From positions 372,001-436,000 of the forward strand of contig NZ_QGGZ01000004.1 in assembly GCF_003148825.1 (NCBI RefSeq): 64,000 bases of DNA, given 5' to 3'. Below are positions 25,992 through 36,628 of the stretch, one piece after another. Origin of the DNA: Streptomyces sp. CG 926 (lineage in GTDB: Bacteria; Actinomycetota; Actinomycetes; Streptomycetales; Streptomycetaceae). The notes below the pieces were generated by a model. It was not told the DNA's origin and did no database searches. It saw only the letters and a program-made list of their open reading frames with translations. Position numbers and translations under genes: made by a program. Position 1 is the first letter of the stretch. Every line of letters starts with the position of its first letter.

Positions 25992-27664
25992 ATGGCACAG
26001 GCCGCCGACACAGCGCGGACCGTCATCCTGACCGTGGACGACGACCCGGGGGTCTCCCGGGCCATCGCCCGTGACCTGCGACGGCGCTACGGCGCCGAGT
26101 ACCGGATCGTGCGCGCCGAGTCCGGCGAGTCCGCGCTGGACGCGCTCCGCGAGCTGAAGCTGCGCGGCGACCTGGTGGCCGTGATCCTCGCCGACTACCG
26201 GATGCCGCAGATGAACGGCATCGAGTTCCTCGAACAGGCCCTGGCGGTGTACCCCGGCGCCCGGCGGGTGCTGCTGACCGCGTACGCCGACACCAACGCG
26301 GCGATCGACGCGATCAACGTCGTCGACCTCGACCACTACCTGCTCAAGCCCTGGGACCCGCCGGAGGAGAAGCTCTACCCGGTCGTGGACGATCTGCTCA
26401 CGGCCTGGCGGACCAGCGACTACCGTCCGGTACCCGCCACCAAGGTGGTGGGGCACCGCTGGTCGGCGCGCTCCTCGGACGTACGGGAGTTCCTGGCCCG
26501 CAACCAGGTGCCGTACCGCTGGTACTCCTCCGACGAACCGGAGGGTCGACGGCTGCTGGAGGCTGCCGGGGCCGACGGCCGGCGGCTCCCGCTGGTGATC
26601 ACCCCCGAGGGCACCGCGCTGATCGAACCGGAGGCCCCCGAACTGGCCGCCCACGTGGGGCTCGCGACGACGCCGGCCGCCGACTTCTACGACCTCGTCG
26701 TCATCGGCGGCGGCCCGGCCGGGCTCGGCTCGGCGGTGTACGGGGCCTCCGAGGGTCTGCGTACGGTACTGGTCGAGCGGTCGGCGACCGGCGGACAGGC
26801 CGGCCAGAGCTCCCGCATCGAGAACTACCTCGGCTTCCCGGACGGCGTGTCCGGTGCCCAGCTCACGGAGCGGGCCCGCCGCCAGGCCGGCCGGTTCGGC
26901 GCCGAGATCCTGACGGCGCGCGAGGTCACGGGACTGGAGGTGAACGGCGCGGCGCGTGTCGTCCGCTTCTCGGACGGCTCGGCGATCGCCGCCCACAGCG
27001 TCATCCTGGCGACCGGCGTGTCGTACCGGCAGCTCCGCGCGCCGGGCTGCGACCAACTGACCGGCTGCGGGGTGTACTACGGCTCCTCGCTCACCGAGGC
27101 GGCCTCCTGCCAGGGGCAGGACGTCTACATCGTGGGCGGTGCCAACTCGGCCGGGCAGGCGGCGATGTACCTGGCGCGGGGCGCCAAGTCGGTGACGCTG
27201 CTGGTGCGCGGGGACTCGCTGACGGCGTCGATGTCGTACTACCTGATCCAGCAGATCGAGGAGACGCCGAACATCACCGTGCGCACCCGGACGGTCGTCG
27301 AGGCGGCGCACGGCGAGGGGCACCTGGAGCAGCTGACACTGCGGGACGTGGACGGCGGTGCGAGCGAACTCGTCGACGCCCAGTGGATGTTCGTGTTCAT
27401 CGGCGCGGCCCCGCTGACGGACTGGCTGGACGGTACGGTGCTGCGCGACGAGCACGGTTTCATCCTGGCCGGGCCGGATCTGACGGCGGACGGGCGCCCG
27501 CCGGCCGAGTGGGGACTGGACCGGCCGCCCTACCACCTGGAGACCAACATTCCGGGCGTGTTCGTGGCGGGTGACGCGCGCGCCCAGTCCGCGAAACGCG
27601 TCGCGTCCGCCGTCGGAGAGGGAGCCATGGCCGTGATGCTCGTCCACCGGTACCTGGAGCAGTC

Positions 27665-27668
<4 letters not shown>
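25992..27668 (+). CDS. response-regulator receiver fused to thioredoxin-reductase-like flavoprotein
   Basis: 558 aa. Residues 10-130 are a CheY-like receiver with phospho-acceptor Asp68 (V-I-L-A-D-Y-R-M-P), acidic pair D16-D17 and the K-P-W-D lysine. A thioredoxin-like linker (about 145-220) follows. Residues 234-555 are an FAD/NADPH thioredoxin-reductase-type module with G-G-G-P-A-G near 238, the second Rossmann motif V-G-G-A-N-S-A-G near 381 and V-F-V-A-G-D near 525. The redox CxxC between the two Rossmann halves is missing, so it is not a normal thioredoxin reductase. This receiver-flavoprotein fusion recurs in actinobacteria with a cNMP-sensor kinase and a UBP zinc finger, as here. It is first in a three-gene operon with 4-bp overlaps. 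Confidence 0.88.
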
Positions 27669-29208
<1,540 letters not shown>

Positions 29209-29212
<4 letters not shown>

Positions 29213-29562
29213 GCGACATCCAGGGAATCGACCCGGGCGCCGCGCCCACCGGCACCGGCTGCGTCGAGTGCGACGAGCTGGGCGGCTGGTGGTTCCACCT
29301 GCGGCGCTGCGCCCAGTGCGGCCACATCGGGTGCTGCGATTCCTCCCCGGCGCAGCACGCCACCGCCCACTGGAAGTCCACCGGCCACCCGCTGGTGCAG
29401 AGCTTCGAGCCGGGCGAGGAGTGGTTCTGGAACTACGACACGGACGCCCTCTACGACTCCGGCCCCGAACTGACCGCCCCGCGCGACCACCCGGCCGACC
29501 AGCCGACCCCGGGTCCGGCCGGCCGGGTACCCGAGGACTGGACCCGGCGGCTGCACCGCTGA
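29209..29562 (+). CDS. UBP-type zinc finger protein
   Basis: A 117-aa protein whose first 75 residues form a ubiquitin-hydrolase-type zinc finger: C-V-E-C near residue 18, C-A-Q-C-G-H-I-G-C-C near 35-44, then H-A-T-A-H-W and T-G-H-P-L. In eukaryotes this fold binds the free C-terminus of ubiquitin. Streptomyces lacks ubiquitin, so here it probably binds another protein tail or acts as a structural zinc module. The start overlaps the kinase stop (ATGA), so the protein should be made in stoichiometry with the kinase and the receiver-flavoprotein, completing a recurrent three-gene cassette. The last 40 residues are Pro-rich and probably disordered. Confidence 0.88.
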
Positions 29563-29569
29563 CCCGCGA

Positions 29570-30310
29570 CTACCGCTGTACGGCGGCGGGCGGCGTCCAT
29601 ACCGTGCCCCGGGCCTCGTATTCGAGCATGGCCTCCACGCTCGTCGCCGCGTCGGCGCCGAGTTCGCGGTGGACGAGCCGGAGGGCGAGGTCCAGCCCGG
29701 AGGTGATGCCGCCGGCGGTGACCAGGTCGCCGTCGTCCACCACACGGGCGTTCTTCAGGAGGCCACCCTGCTTCTCGAGGTCGGGCCGCGCCTTGTGGTG
29801 GGTGGTGCAGGGGCGGTTCGTGGTCAGTCCGGCGGCGGCCAGCAGCATGGTGCCCGTGCAGACGGCGCTGACGGTGAGGCCGGGGCGGACCGCCGCGGCC
29901 AGTTGCCGCGGGAGGACGCCGCCGCGGATCTCGGCCCATACACCGGGGCTGTCGCGGCGTGCGTATCCGCCGCCGGGAACGAGAAGGACGTCCGCGGCGC
30001 GCGGGTCCCAGCCGTGCTCGACGCTCACGCGTGTGCCGTAGGCGGCCCGCACGACCCCCGGCCCGGAAGCGGAGACGTAACGGACGTCCACCTCCCGATC
30101 CGTGAAGAACCGGGCCGCGCAGAAGACCTCGTAGGGTGCGGCGAAGTCGAGTTCCTCCACGCCGTCGTACATGACCACGTGCACACGTAACGGCCCCGTC
30201 GACTTTCCGGCGGGTCGCGGTCGAGCCGCCGCGGCCACCCCGGCGGCACCCCCGAACGCGGCCGTGGCGCCGACGGCGACCTGGGCCCGGAGCAGGTTCC
30301 TGCGGTTCAT
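29570..30310 (-). CDS. exported DJ-1/PfpI family protein
   Basis: 246 aa. The N-terminus M-N-R-R-N-L-L-R-A followed by a long Ala/Gly stretch resembles a Tat signal, so export in folded form is likely. The body is a DJ-1/PfpI (class I glutamine amidotransferase-like) fold. It shows the nucleophile elbow A-V-C-T-G-T (cysteine near residue 142), the preceding G-G-G-Y segment and a C-terminal T-A-G-G-I-T-S-G-L-D block common in intracellular-protease/isonitrile-hydratase-like members. The ATG at 30310 has GGAAGGAA upstream. It ends 7 bp from the convergent zinc-finger gene and is divergent from the flavodoxin-like gene. Chemical function within this broad family cannot be fixed. Confidence 0.82.
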   Translation of the reverse strand: MNRRNLLRAQVAVGATAAFGGAAGVAAAARPRPAGKSTGPLRVHVVMYDGVEELDFAAPYEVFCAARFFTDREVDVRYVSASGPGVVRAAYGTRVSVEHGWDPRAADVLLVPGGGYARRDSPGVWAEIRGGVLPRQLAAAVRPGLTVSAVCTGTMLLAAAGLTTNRPCTTHHKARPDLEKQGGLLKNARVVDDGDLVTAGGITSGLDLALRLVHRELGADAATSVEAMLEYEARGTVWTPPAAVQR

Positions 30311-30544
30311 CCGACGGTTCCTTCCGATCGCTGCGGCCGACCCCGGTGACCGGCCCGCCGCTGTACGACAGGAGTCGAGACGGCCACCGCCCGGGTTCCC
30401 GCGCCGCGTTGTGGCAGGCGCCACAGCAGGGACCCTCTCCCTCGCGCGGATCGACGTCCGCGCGCGGGTTGTCACATCCGGCGGGCCTGTCCGGTCCCTG
30501 CTACGGAAGACGCCGAACGAATGCGCCGAACGAAGGAGACGCTC

Positions 30545-31003
30545 ATGAGGACCTTGCTCGTCTGCACGTCCGTGTCCCACGGCAACACCCGCCGCGTGGC
30601 CCAGGCCATGGGAGAGGTGCTCGGCGCCCGGGTGGTCACGCCGGAGGAGGTGTCGGCCGCGGAGCCGGCGGGCTACGACCTGGTGGGTTTCGGCTCCGGC
30701 GTGTTCGCCCAGCGGATGCACCCGGACCTGCTCGGCTTCGTCCGCGCGCTGCCGGCGTCCTCGGGGCGGGCCTTCGTCTTCGCCACGAGCGGTCTGCCGC
30801 AATGGTCGATCGCGCCGTTCACCCGGCCGTCGGTACGGCTCCTCGAAGGCAAGGGCTACCAGGTCGAAGGCACGTTCACCTGCCGCGGGCTCGACACGTG
30901 GGCTCCGTTCCGGCTGATCGGTGGCATCAACAAGCGGCGTCCGGACGGGGACGACCTGGCCGCCGCCCGCGCGTTCGCCGAGGGCCTGCGCCTCGGCCGA
31001 TGA
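30545..31003 (+). CDS. flavodoxin-like protein
   Basis: A 152-aa flavodoxin-fold protein. The N-terminal FMN-phosphate loop is visible as T-S-V-S-H-G-N-T-R at residues 8-16, followed by G-F-G-S-G-V-F near 55 and a T-S-G-L-P-Q segment near 82, consistent with FMN binding and electron transfer. The ATG at 30545 follows GAAGGAG at 8 nt. It is monocistronic, divergent from the DJ-1 gene across 234 bp. Partner proteins are not evident nearby, apart from the flavoprotein operon 1.3 kb upstream. Confidence 0.83.
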   Translation: MRTLLVCTSVSHGNTRRVAQAMGEVLGARVVTPEEVSAAEPAGYDLVGFGSGVFAQRMHPDLLGFVRALPASSGRAFVFATSGLPQWSIAPFTRPSVRLLEGKGYQVEGTFTCRGLDTWAPFRLIGGINKRRPDGDDLAAARAFAEGLRLGR

Positions 31004-31069
31004 CCCGGTCCGGGGTCGGTCGGGAGGACGCTGCGACCGGGCACGCCGCTCCTCCCCCGCCCCGGACCG

Positions 31070-31858
31070 CTACTGCCCGAAGGCACCGTGCCGGCCCGCC
31101 CCGCGGGCGAATCGGCCCGCGCCGGCCTGCGTTTCACCCGCGGTCAGTGGCACCAGGCCGTGCCGGTGCTCCCCCGCCAACGCCTCCTCCTCGGAGAGGC
31201 CGTGCTGTTCCAGGACGGACAACCGGTCGTGGCGCAGGCAGATCTGAGGGAATCCGGCGATCTCGCGAGCCAGCTCCTCGGCGGCCGCCCTCGATCGGCC
31301 CGTCGGGACCACGCGGTTGGCCAGCCCGATCCCGTGCGCTTCGGTCGCCGATACCGGACGCCCCGTCAGGATCAGGTCCATGGCCCGACTCTCGCCGATC
31401 AGGCGGGGCAGCCGCACCGTACCGCCGTCGATCAGAGGGACGCCCCAGCGGCGGCAGAACACACCGAACACCGCGTCCTCCTCCACCACACGCAGGTCGC
31501 ACCAGAGCGCCAGCTCCAGACCGCCTGCCACCGCGTGCCCCGCGACGGCCGCGATCACGGGCTTGGTCAGCCGCATCCGGGTCGGCCCCATGGGTCCGTC
31601 GCCGGTGGCGAGCACCTGGTTGCCGCGCTCGGTGCCGATGGCCTTGAGGTCGGCGCCCGCGCAGAACGTGCCGCCCTCGCCCCAGAGCACGGCGACGGCC
31701 GCGTCCTCGTCCGATTCGAACTCCCGGAACGCGTCGGCCAGTCGGGCCGCTGTCGGCCCGTCCACGGCGTTACGTACTCCTGGCCGGCTCAGGATCACCG
31801 TGTAGACGGGGCCGTCCCGCTCCACGCGCACCGTGGCCGTGGCCTGCTCGTCCGCCAT
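31070..31858 (-). CDS. enoyl-CoA hydratase/isomerase family protein
   Basis: A 262-aa crotonase-fold protein. The oxyanion-hole segments are visible as F-C-A-G-A-D-L-K near residue 65 and A-G-H-A-V-A-G-G-L-E-L near 107-117, the second carrying a Glu at a usual catalytic position. W-G-V-P-L-I-D-G-G-T near 140 matches the second acidic region. The length is normal for a single-domain hydratase. The ATG at 31858 follows AGGAGGGG by 8 nt. It is likely to act on acyl-CoA esters in fatty-acid or amino-acid catabolism. It stands alone between the flavodoxin gene (convergent) and a two-component system (same strand, 71 bp upstream). Confidence 0.85.
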   Translation of the reverse strand: MADEQATATVRVERDGPVYTVILSRPGVRNAVDGPTAARLADAFREFESDEDAAVAVLWGEGGTFCAGADLKAIGTERGNQVLATGDGPMGPTRMRLTKPVIAAVAGHAVAGGLELALWCDLRVVEEDAVFGVFCRRWGVPLIDGGTVRLPRLIGESRAMDLILTGRPVSATEAHGIGLANRVVPTGRSRAAAEELAREIAGFPQICLRHDRLSVLEQHGLSEEEALAGEHRHGLVPLTAGETQAGAGRFARGAGRHGAFGQ

Positions 31859-31929
31859 GCCTGTTCCCCTCCTGTTCGTCGGTCTCCGTCGTGGGGTGGG
31901 GCGGCCGCTGTGCGCGGGACCCCGGATGC

Positions 31930-32646
31930 TCAGCCCGGCCGGCCCTCTTCAGGCGGGGAGCCCGGGAGGTTGGTGGGGCCTCCGGGCGTCACGAGCGCCG
32001 TCTCGTAGGCGAAGACGACGACCTGGGCGCGGCTGGAGAGCCCGAGCTTGGCCATCGCGCGGTTGAGGTGGGTCTTCACGGTGGCCTCGCTGATGAAGAG
32101 TTGCCGCGCGACCTCCGTGTTCGTCGCGCCCGTGGCCACGAGCCGCAGCACATCGCGCTCCCGGCCGGTCACCGTGTGCCATTCCGGAGCCATCACCCCC
32201 GGTGGCGTCGGCCCCGGGTGGTAGGCCTCGATCAGGCGTCTGGTGACGGTGGGCGCGAGGAGCATGTCACCCGAGGCGACGGTGTGGATGGCGGCGACCA
32301 GGCGCTCGGGAGGCGTTTCCTTGAGCAGGAACCCCGAGGCGCCGGCACGCAGGGCGTTGTAGACGTATTCGTCGAGGTCGAAGGTGGTCAGCACGAGGAT
32401 CTTCGGCGGTGTCCCGCCCGTGTCACCCGCCCGGCGAAGGATGCGTTCCGTCGCGGTGATGCCGTCGGTACCCGGCATCCGGAGGTCCATGAGGATGACA
32501 TCAGGGGCGGTGGCCTCGGCCAGTCGGAGGGCTTCCTCCCCGTCGCAGGCCTCGCCGATCACGGACAGTCCCGGGGCTGCGTTCAGCAGGGACACCAGTC
32601 CGGCACGGATGAGCAGTTGATCGTCGACCACCAGTACCGTGGGCAT
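31930..32646 (-). CDS. NarL/LuxR-family response regulator
   Basis: A 238-aa response regulator. The receiver (residues 1-120) contains D8-D9, phospho-acceptor Asp53 in I-L-M-D-L-R-M-P-G, T-T-F near 90 and K near 109. The C-terminal LuxR HTH spans about 155-215 (L-T/T-G-R-E-R-D-V-L-R-L-V-A, then T-N-T-E-V-A-R-Q-L-F-I-S-E-A-T-V-K-T-H-L). It is encoded 15 bp downstream of the sensor kinase gene and certainly forms a pair with it. Targets are unknown. A C-terminal tail of about 20 residues is Pro/Gly-rich. Confidence 0.92.
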   Translation of the reverse strand: MPTVLVVDDQLLIRAGLVSLLNAAPGLSVIGEACDGEEALRLAEATAPDVILMDLRMPGTDGITATERILRRAGDTGGTPPKILVLTTFDLDEYVYNALRAGASGFLLKETPPERLVAAIHTVASGDMLLAPTVTRRLIEAYHPGPTPPGVMAPEWHTVTGRERDVLRLVATGATNTEVARQLFISEATVKTHLNRAMAKLGLSSRAQVVVFAYETALVTPGGPTNLPGSPPEEGRPG

Positions 32647-32661
32647 CGGGGAATTCGGTCC

Positions 32662-33933
32662 TCATCGGATAGGGACGTCCCCGGTGCCCGGGGCCGGGAG
32701 ACCACCCGGCCGGTCACTGGTGGTGGGCGCCGGAAGGGTGAGCCGTACCTCGAATCCGCCGAGGGCTCGGGGGCCGGCGGTGACCGACCCGCCGTAGATC
32801 TTCGCGCGCTCCCTCATACCGATCAAGCCGTGACCAGGTGACATCTCGTGGTTTGGCCGGAACGCGTCGTCCCCGTCATTCGCCACGCACACCACGATGG
32901 TGCGGCTTTCGTAGCGGATGGTGACAGCCGCCCTGGTCGGGCCCGCGTGCTTGAGCACATTCGTCAGCGCCTCCTGGACCACTCGGTAGACGCACAGGGC
33001 CATCCCCTGCGGAAGCCGGGGCGGGGAGCCCGCGACCTCCAGGGTGACCTCGACCCCCGCACCGCGCACCCGCTCCAGCAGCGGCTCCAGCAGGTCCAGT
33101 CCGGGGGCCGGCGCGTAGTCGGCGCCGTCCTGTCGCCCGTCCCCCGCTCCTTCCCGCCGTTCCTCCTGGCCCACGCGCAGGAGTACGAGCATCCGGCGCA
33201 TCTCCTCCAGCGCCTCACGGCTGGTGTCGGCGATGGTGTCCAGGGCGCGGCGGCTCGCCGCCGGGTCCGTGGGGAACACGTACGAGGCCATGCCCGCCTG
33301 GAGCGAGATCACCGACATGTGGTGCGCGACCACGTCGTGGAGTTCCCGCGCGATACGGACCCGCTCCTCCGTGAGTGCCTGGAGCGCCTTCTCCTCCTGC
33401 TGTCGGCGCAGTTGGAGGGTCAGCTCGGCGAACTGTCTGTTCCGTTCGGCGAGCGCTCCGGAGCCGCGTCCGACCACGAACACGACGGCCGGGAACAGGA
33501 CCGCCTGGGCGAGAACGGTCGGCATGGAGCTGTGCTCGATGTTGCCGATCCCGGCGTACACCCACACTCCCCCCACGACGGCCGCGCAGCCGAGCGCGGT
33601 CGGGAGGCGACGGGTCGCCGCCACCGTGTACAGGCCCAGGAGCGCCGGCATCGAATTGACCACCGGCCAGTAGCCGCAGGCGATGAACAGGATCCACAAC
33701 GCGCTGCCGGTGGCGAACACCGCGACGGGCGCGAACCGGCGGGCCACCATGACCAGACCGACCAGAGCGGTCAGGACCGCCCCCAGCACGTCCACCGACC
33801 GCCATCCCGCCGGCGGCTGCTCCCGCCCCAGCAACAGCCCGGCTCCGACGTAGCCCAGGGCGAGCAACAAGTCGGTGACCAGCGGGCGGTACCTTCCGCC
33901 GAGCCTGTCGAGAACACCCGATCCAGCGCGCAT
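32662..33933 (-). CDS. NarL-type sensor histidine kinase
   Basis: A 423-aa membrane kinase of the HisKA_3 group. About five transmembrane helices lie in residues 20-165, with little extracytoplasmic sequence. A short coiled coil (Q-F-A-E-L-T-L-Q-L-R-R-Q-Q-E-E-K) leads to the phospho-acceptor helix R-I-A-R-E-L-H-D-V-V-A-H-H (His near 206). The ATPase domain contains V-V-Q-E-A-L-T-N near 313 and G-H-G-L-I-G-M-R-E-R near 378. The ligand cannot be inferred; intramembrane-sensing kinases often detect envelope stress or cell-wall antibiotics. It is the first gene of the two-component operon, with the regulator gene following after 15 bp. Confidence 0.92.
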   Translation of the reverse strand: MRAGSGVLDRLGGRYRPLVTDLLLALGYVGAGLLLGREQPPAGWRSVDVLGAVLTALVGLVMVARRFAPVAVFATGSALWILFIACGYWPVVNSMPALLGLYTVAATRRLPTALGCAAVVGGVWVYAGIGNIEHSSMPTVLAQAVLFPAVVFVVGRGSGALAERNRQFAELTLQLRRQQEEKALQALTEERVRIARELHDVVAHHMSVISLQAGMASYVFPTDPAASRRALDTIADTSREALEEMRRMLVLLRVGQEERREGAGDGRQDGADYAPAPGLDLLEPLLERVRGAGVEVTLEVAGSPPRLPQGMALCVYRVVQEALTNVLKHAGPTRAAVTIRYESRTIVVCVANDGDDAFRPNHEMSPGHGLIGMRERAKIYGGSVTAGPRALGGFEVRLTLPAPTTSDRPGGLPAPGTGDVPIR

Positions 33934-34192
33934 CGGCGCAGCCTACGGGCCATCAGGCGGCGGGGCCATGGGCCTGTCGCGGGACCGGCCCTACCGCGCC
34001 CGCAGGGTCCCGCTACCGCCGTGGTTGCAGGCGGGCCGCCCGCCACCCGTCCGGGGTGGAGAGCGGAATCATCCCGACGCGTGCCGCCGGGCGGTCCCCG
34101 GCTCGCATAGTTTCTGTCCGGCCGGCCGCCGGAGCACGACGGGGTGGCGGCGGCTCACCGACCTCGATTCCCTGCGAAAGGGAGACACCGCC

Positions 34193-34663
34193 ATGACCAC
34201 AGCCGAGACCTCTGCCATGACCTCTGCCGTGACCGCTCCGGTGCGGCGCGCGCTCGTCGGAGCCGCCGCCGTCGCCTCGGCCCTCGTCATCGGGTCGGCG
34301 GGTACCGCGAGCGCGGCCACCATGGGCTTCCACCAGACCTCCACCAGCGGCAAGGCCGAGATCAGCGGAACCTACGAGTACCACGTGTCGGGGACCGTCC
34401 CGCAGACCGGCGAGAAGCTCTACTCGGGGTCGTTCGCGGGCGCCACGGCCAAGGACAAGGTGGCGGGCGACGGTTACGAGGCCGTGCTGGCCCTGGCCTA
34501 CCAGGACTGGAAGGACGGCGCCTGGCACCGTGTGACGAACTACGTCGCGGTGGTCAACGGCTCGAAGAGCTGGTCGTTCAAGAACAAGAAGGATGTGAAG
34601 GCGTATGCCTGCGACCGTAAGGTCGGCACCACCAAGCTGCTGAACTGCCGCGCCGCCTGGTAG
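34193..34663 (+). CDS. small secreted protein of unknown function
   Basis: 156 aa with a signal peptide of about 40 residues ending in A-S-A-A (T-A-S-A-A-T-M). The mature part of about 115 residues carries a Cys pair near the C-terminus (C-D-R and C-R-A-A-W) likely to be disulphide-bonded, plus many Tyr/Trp/Lys residues in alternating strand-like patterns (Y-E-Y-H-V-S-G-T-V). This suggests a compact beta-rich domain. The GAAAGGGAG ribosome site precedes the ATG at 34193. No family is recognised. It is followed by a strong bidirectional terminator, so it is a single-gene unit. Confidence 0.75.
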   Translation: MTTAETSAMTSAVTAPVRRALVGAAAVASALVIGSAGTASAATMGFHQTSTSGKAEISGTYEYHVSGTVPQTGEKLYSGSFAGATAKDKVAGDGYEAVLALAYQDWKDGAWHRVTNYVAVVNGSKSWSFKNKKDVKAYACDRKVGTTKLLNCRAAW

Positions 34664-34680
34664 ACCGGTCCCGCCGTCGG

Positions 34681-34722
34681 CCGAAGGGCGGGTCGTCACC
34701 CCTGTGACGGCCCGCCCTTCGG
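34681..34722. terminator. bidirectional rho-independent-type hairpin
   Basis: A 19-bp stem (34681-34699 with 34704-34722, one G-T wobble) and a 4-nt loop lie between the convergent secreted-protein and SDR genes. No T-tract follows, as is common in Streptomyces. Confidence 0.85.
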
Positions 34723-34737
34723 TGCTTCAGGATCCGG

Positions 34738-35526
34738 TCACGCCTTGAGGGCGCGCCCTGCCACGGTCAGCGCGAGGCGGCGGGGGACCAGGGCGGACGC
34801 CATGGCGTTGATCCGGTTGGTGAGGCCGACGACGATGCTGGCGGGGGTCCGACCACGTTCCAGCGCCCGTCGCGTCGCGGTGACGACCTGCTCCGGGGTG
34901 GCCATCCGCCCCACGGCGGCGTCCCGGCTGCCGACGACGTCGAAGAACTCGGTGCGCACCGGCCCCGGCGAGACGGCGAGCACCCGCAGGGAGGAGGCGC
35001 GCGTCTCGTAGGCGACGGCCTCGGTGAAGTTCAGGACGAAGGCCTTCGTCGCGCCGTAGACCGCCATCGCCGGGGTCGGCTGGTAGGCGGCCGCGCTGGC
35101 CACGGTGACGAGGGCGCCCCGGCCGTCGGCCGTCAGGGCCGGCAGGAACTCTCTGGTCAGTTCCGTGACCGCGAGCACGTTGAGCTGGATCATCTCGCTG
35201 ATCCGGGTGGGGTCCTCGTCGGCGAAGGGGCCGTGGGCGCCGAAGCCCGCGTTGTTGACCAGGGTGTGGACCGGTACGCCGAGTGCGTCGAGCTCGGCGC
35301 GCAGCGCTGCCGCGGCACCGGGCCGGGCGAGGTCCGCGGCGATCGCGCGGGCCGTGACCCCGTGGCTGCGCTCCAGCTCCACCGCCAGCTCCTCCAGCCG
35401 GTCGACGCGTCGGGCGACGAGGACGACGTCCGCTCCGCGCTGCGCCCACTGCCGGGCGAACTCGACACCGAGGCCTGCACTCGCCCCGGTGATCAGGGCT
35501 GTGGTTCCGCGGTATGTCATAGACAT
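34738..35526 (-). CDS. short-chain dehydrogenase/reductase
   Basis: A 262-aa classical SDR. The cofactor loop T-G-A-S-A-G-L-G is at residues 14-21, N-N-A-G at about 91-94, and the catalytic Ser, Tyr and Lys are in S-A-A-A-Y near 144 and Y-G-A-T-K near 157. A P-G-P-V-R-T segment follows near 188. The basic residue pattern after the first strands (A-R-R) suggests NADP(H). Substrate unknown. It is divergent from a TetR-family gene and carries a consensus-like promoter whose -35 box lies inside the TetR operator candidate, so repression by that regulator is strongly suggested. Confidence 0.92.
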   Translation of the reverse strand: MSMTYRGTTALITGASAGLGVEFARQWAQRGADVVLVARRVDRLEELAVELERSHGVTARAIAADLARPGAAAALRAELDALGVPVHTLVNNAGFGAHGPFADEDPTRISEMIQLNVLAVTELTREFLPALTADGRGALVTVASAAAYQPTPAMAVYGATKAFVLNFTEAVAYETRASSLRVLAVSPGPVRTEFFDVVGSRDAAVGRMATPEQVVTATRRALERGRTPASIVVGLTNRINAMASALVPRRLALTVAGRALKA

Positions 35527-35571
35527 GGGTCGGCGCTCCGTTCCGGGACTCCGGTTGATGGTCGATACTTG

Positions 35572-35600
35572 AATGTAGGCAGAGTAAACATTGTTGTCAA
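35572..35600 (-). promoter_or_regulatory. sigma-70-type promoter of the SDR gene
   Basis: On the minus strand TTGACA (35595-35600) and TACATT (35572-35577) are separated by exactly 17 nt, 46 bp before the SDR start codon. The -35 box lies within the palindrome at 35592-35608. Confidence 0.75.
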
Positions 35601-35608
35601 TGACAACA
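35592..35608. promoter_or_regulatory. 17-bp palindromic operator (TetR site candidate)
   Basis: TGTTGTCAATGACAACA is a perfect palindrome around a central A, in the 100-bp gap between the SDR and TetR genes. Size, symmetry and overlap with the SDR promoter are typical of TetR-family operators. Confidence 0.8.
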
Positions 35609-35626
35609 TCGGAGGAGGAGATCGCC

Positions 35627-36235
35627 TTGGCCGACGCCGAAGCGCCCTATCACCACGGCAATCTCAGGGAAGCCCTGCTGGCGCGCGCCGAGGACGTGCT
35701 GACCACCTCGGGGGCGGACAGCCTCTCGCTGCGCGCCCTCGCGCGGGACCTCGGCGTCAGCCACGCGGCGCCGGGCCGCCACTTCCGCGACCGCCAGGCG
35801 CTGCTGGACGCGCTCGCGGTGGGCGGCTTCACCCGGCTCAACGCGAGCCTGCGAGCCGCGGTGGGCGACGTCGGCCCGGTCGCCGCCCGGCTCGCCGGCA
35901 TGGGTCGCGCGTACATCGATTTCGCCGTCGCGCACGCCCCGCTGCTGAGCCTGATGTTCACCGCCAAGCACGCCGACCGCTCCAGCGTCGAATTGCGCGA
36001 GCTCGGCCACCAGAGCCTGGAGATCGCCGCCGAACTGATCGCCCTCGCCCAGCGGGAGGGCGTCGTACGGGCGGGCGACCCGGCCCGGCTGGCCCAGGTC
36101 GCCTTCTCCGTGGTGCACGGCCTCGCAGCCTTGGCCGTCGGCTCGCTCCTCGACGACACACCGCTGGAGGAGGCGACCGATCTGGCCCTCGACGTGCTGC
36201 TCACCGGCCTCGGCGCGGCCGGTCGGACCCCTTAG
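35627..36235 (+). CDS. TetR-family transcriptional regulator
   Basis: About 202 aa. The N-terminal HTH is recognisable as Y-H-H-G-N-L-R-E-A-L-L (helix 1) and S-L-R-A-L-A-R-D-L-G-V-S-H-A-A-P-G-R-H-F (HTH with recognition helix). The C-terminal ligand domain is helical, resembling the WHG-type TetR C-terminal domain. The TTG at 35627 is preferred because GGAGGAGGAG ends 6 nt upstream. An ATG at 35600 would lie inside the operator palindrome and imply a leaderless-like start. It is predicted to repress itself and the divergent SDR gene through that palindrome; the SDR substrate or product is a plausible ligand. Confidence 0.9.
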   Translation: MADAEAPYHHGNLREALLARAEDVLTTSGADSLSLRALARDLGVSHAAPGRHFRDRQALLDALAVGGFTRLNASLRAAVGDVGPVAARLAGMGRAYIDFAVAHAPLLSLMFTAKHADRSSVELRELGHQSLEIAAELIALAQREGVVRAGDPARLAQVAFSVVHGLAALAVGSLLDDTPLEEATDLALDVLLTGLGAAGRTP

Positions 36236-36628
36236 CGCTCCATCGGTAGATCGTGATCACGCCGGGGCACCCGCGTGAACCGGCCCGCGATCCGGTCATG
36301 GCCGGGCACGGGGCCGAGGAAGGGGCGGCTTAGCGCATTTCCGCCCCCGGCGCCACCGGCGGACCAAGGGGTGCGGCCGGAACCGATCGGAATGTGCCCG
36401 TGCGTTTCCGCGTGGAAATCGGGGCCGGCAGGCCGCCCACCTCCCGTTACGTCGGCCCGGCCCGGGCGCGGGCCCCTTTTCTCGGCGAAATCCGGCGTCA
36501 TCGATGGCGCATATCGGTTCCTCCGGTCCGATGAACTCCAACGAAAGCTCGCATGAGGGAAGTTGGGCGTAGTTATGCTCCCGCCCACCGGTCAGAAGGC
36601 CCCCCTTTTCGATAGTTCGAGGACGCCG
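36236..36628. other. intergenic region upstream of the conservon, 393 bp
   Basis: No gene is seen. The part from about 36480 to 36620 is less GC-rich than the surroundings and should contain the conservon promoter, but I cannot assign -35/-10 boxes safely. An alternative start of the first conservon gene (TTG 36563 or ATG 36575) lies here. Confidence 0.4.

Noticed and set aside
26990..27130. Annotating the receiver-flavoprotein as thioredoxin reductase
   Set aside because: The CxxC active site between the Rossmann halves is absent; the nearby cysteines are not spaced as a redox pair.
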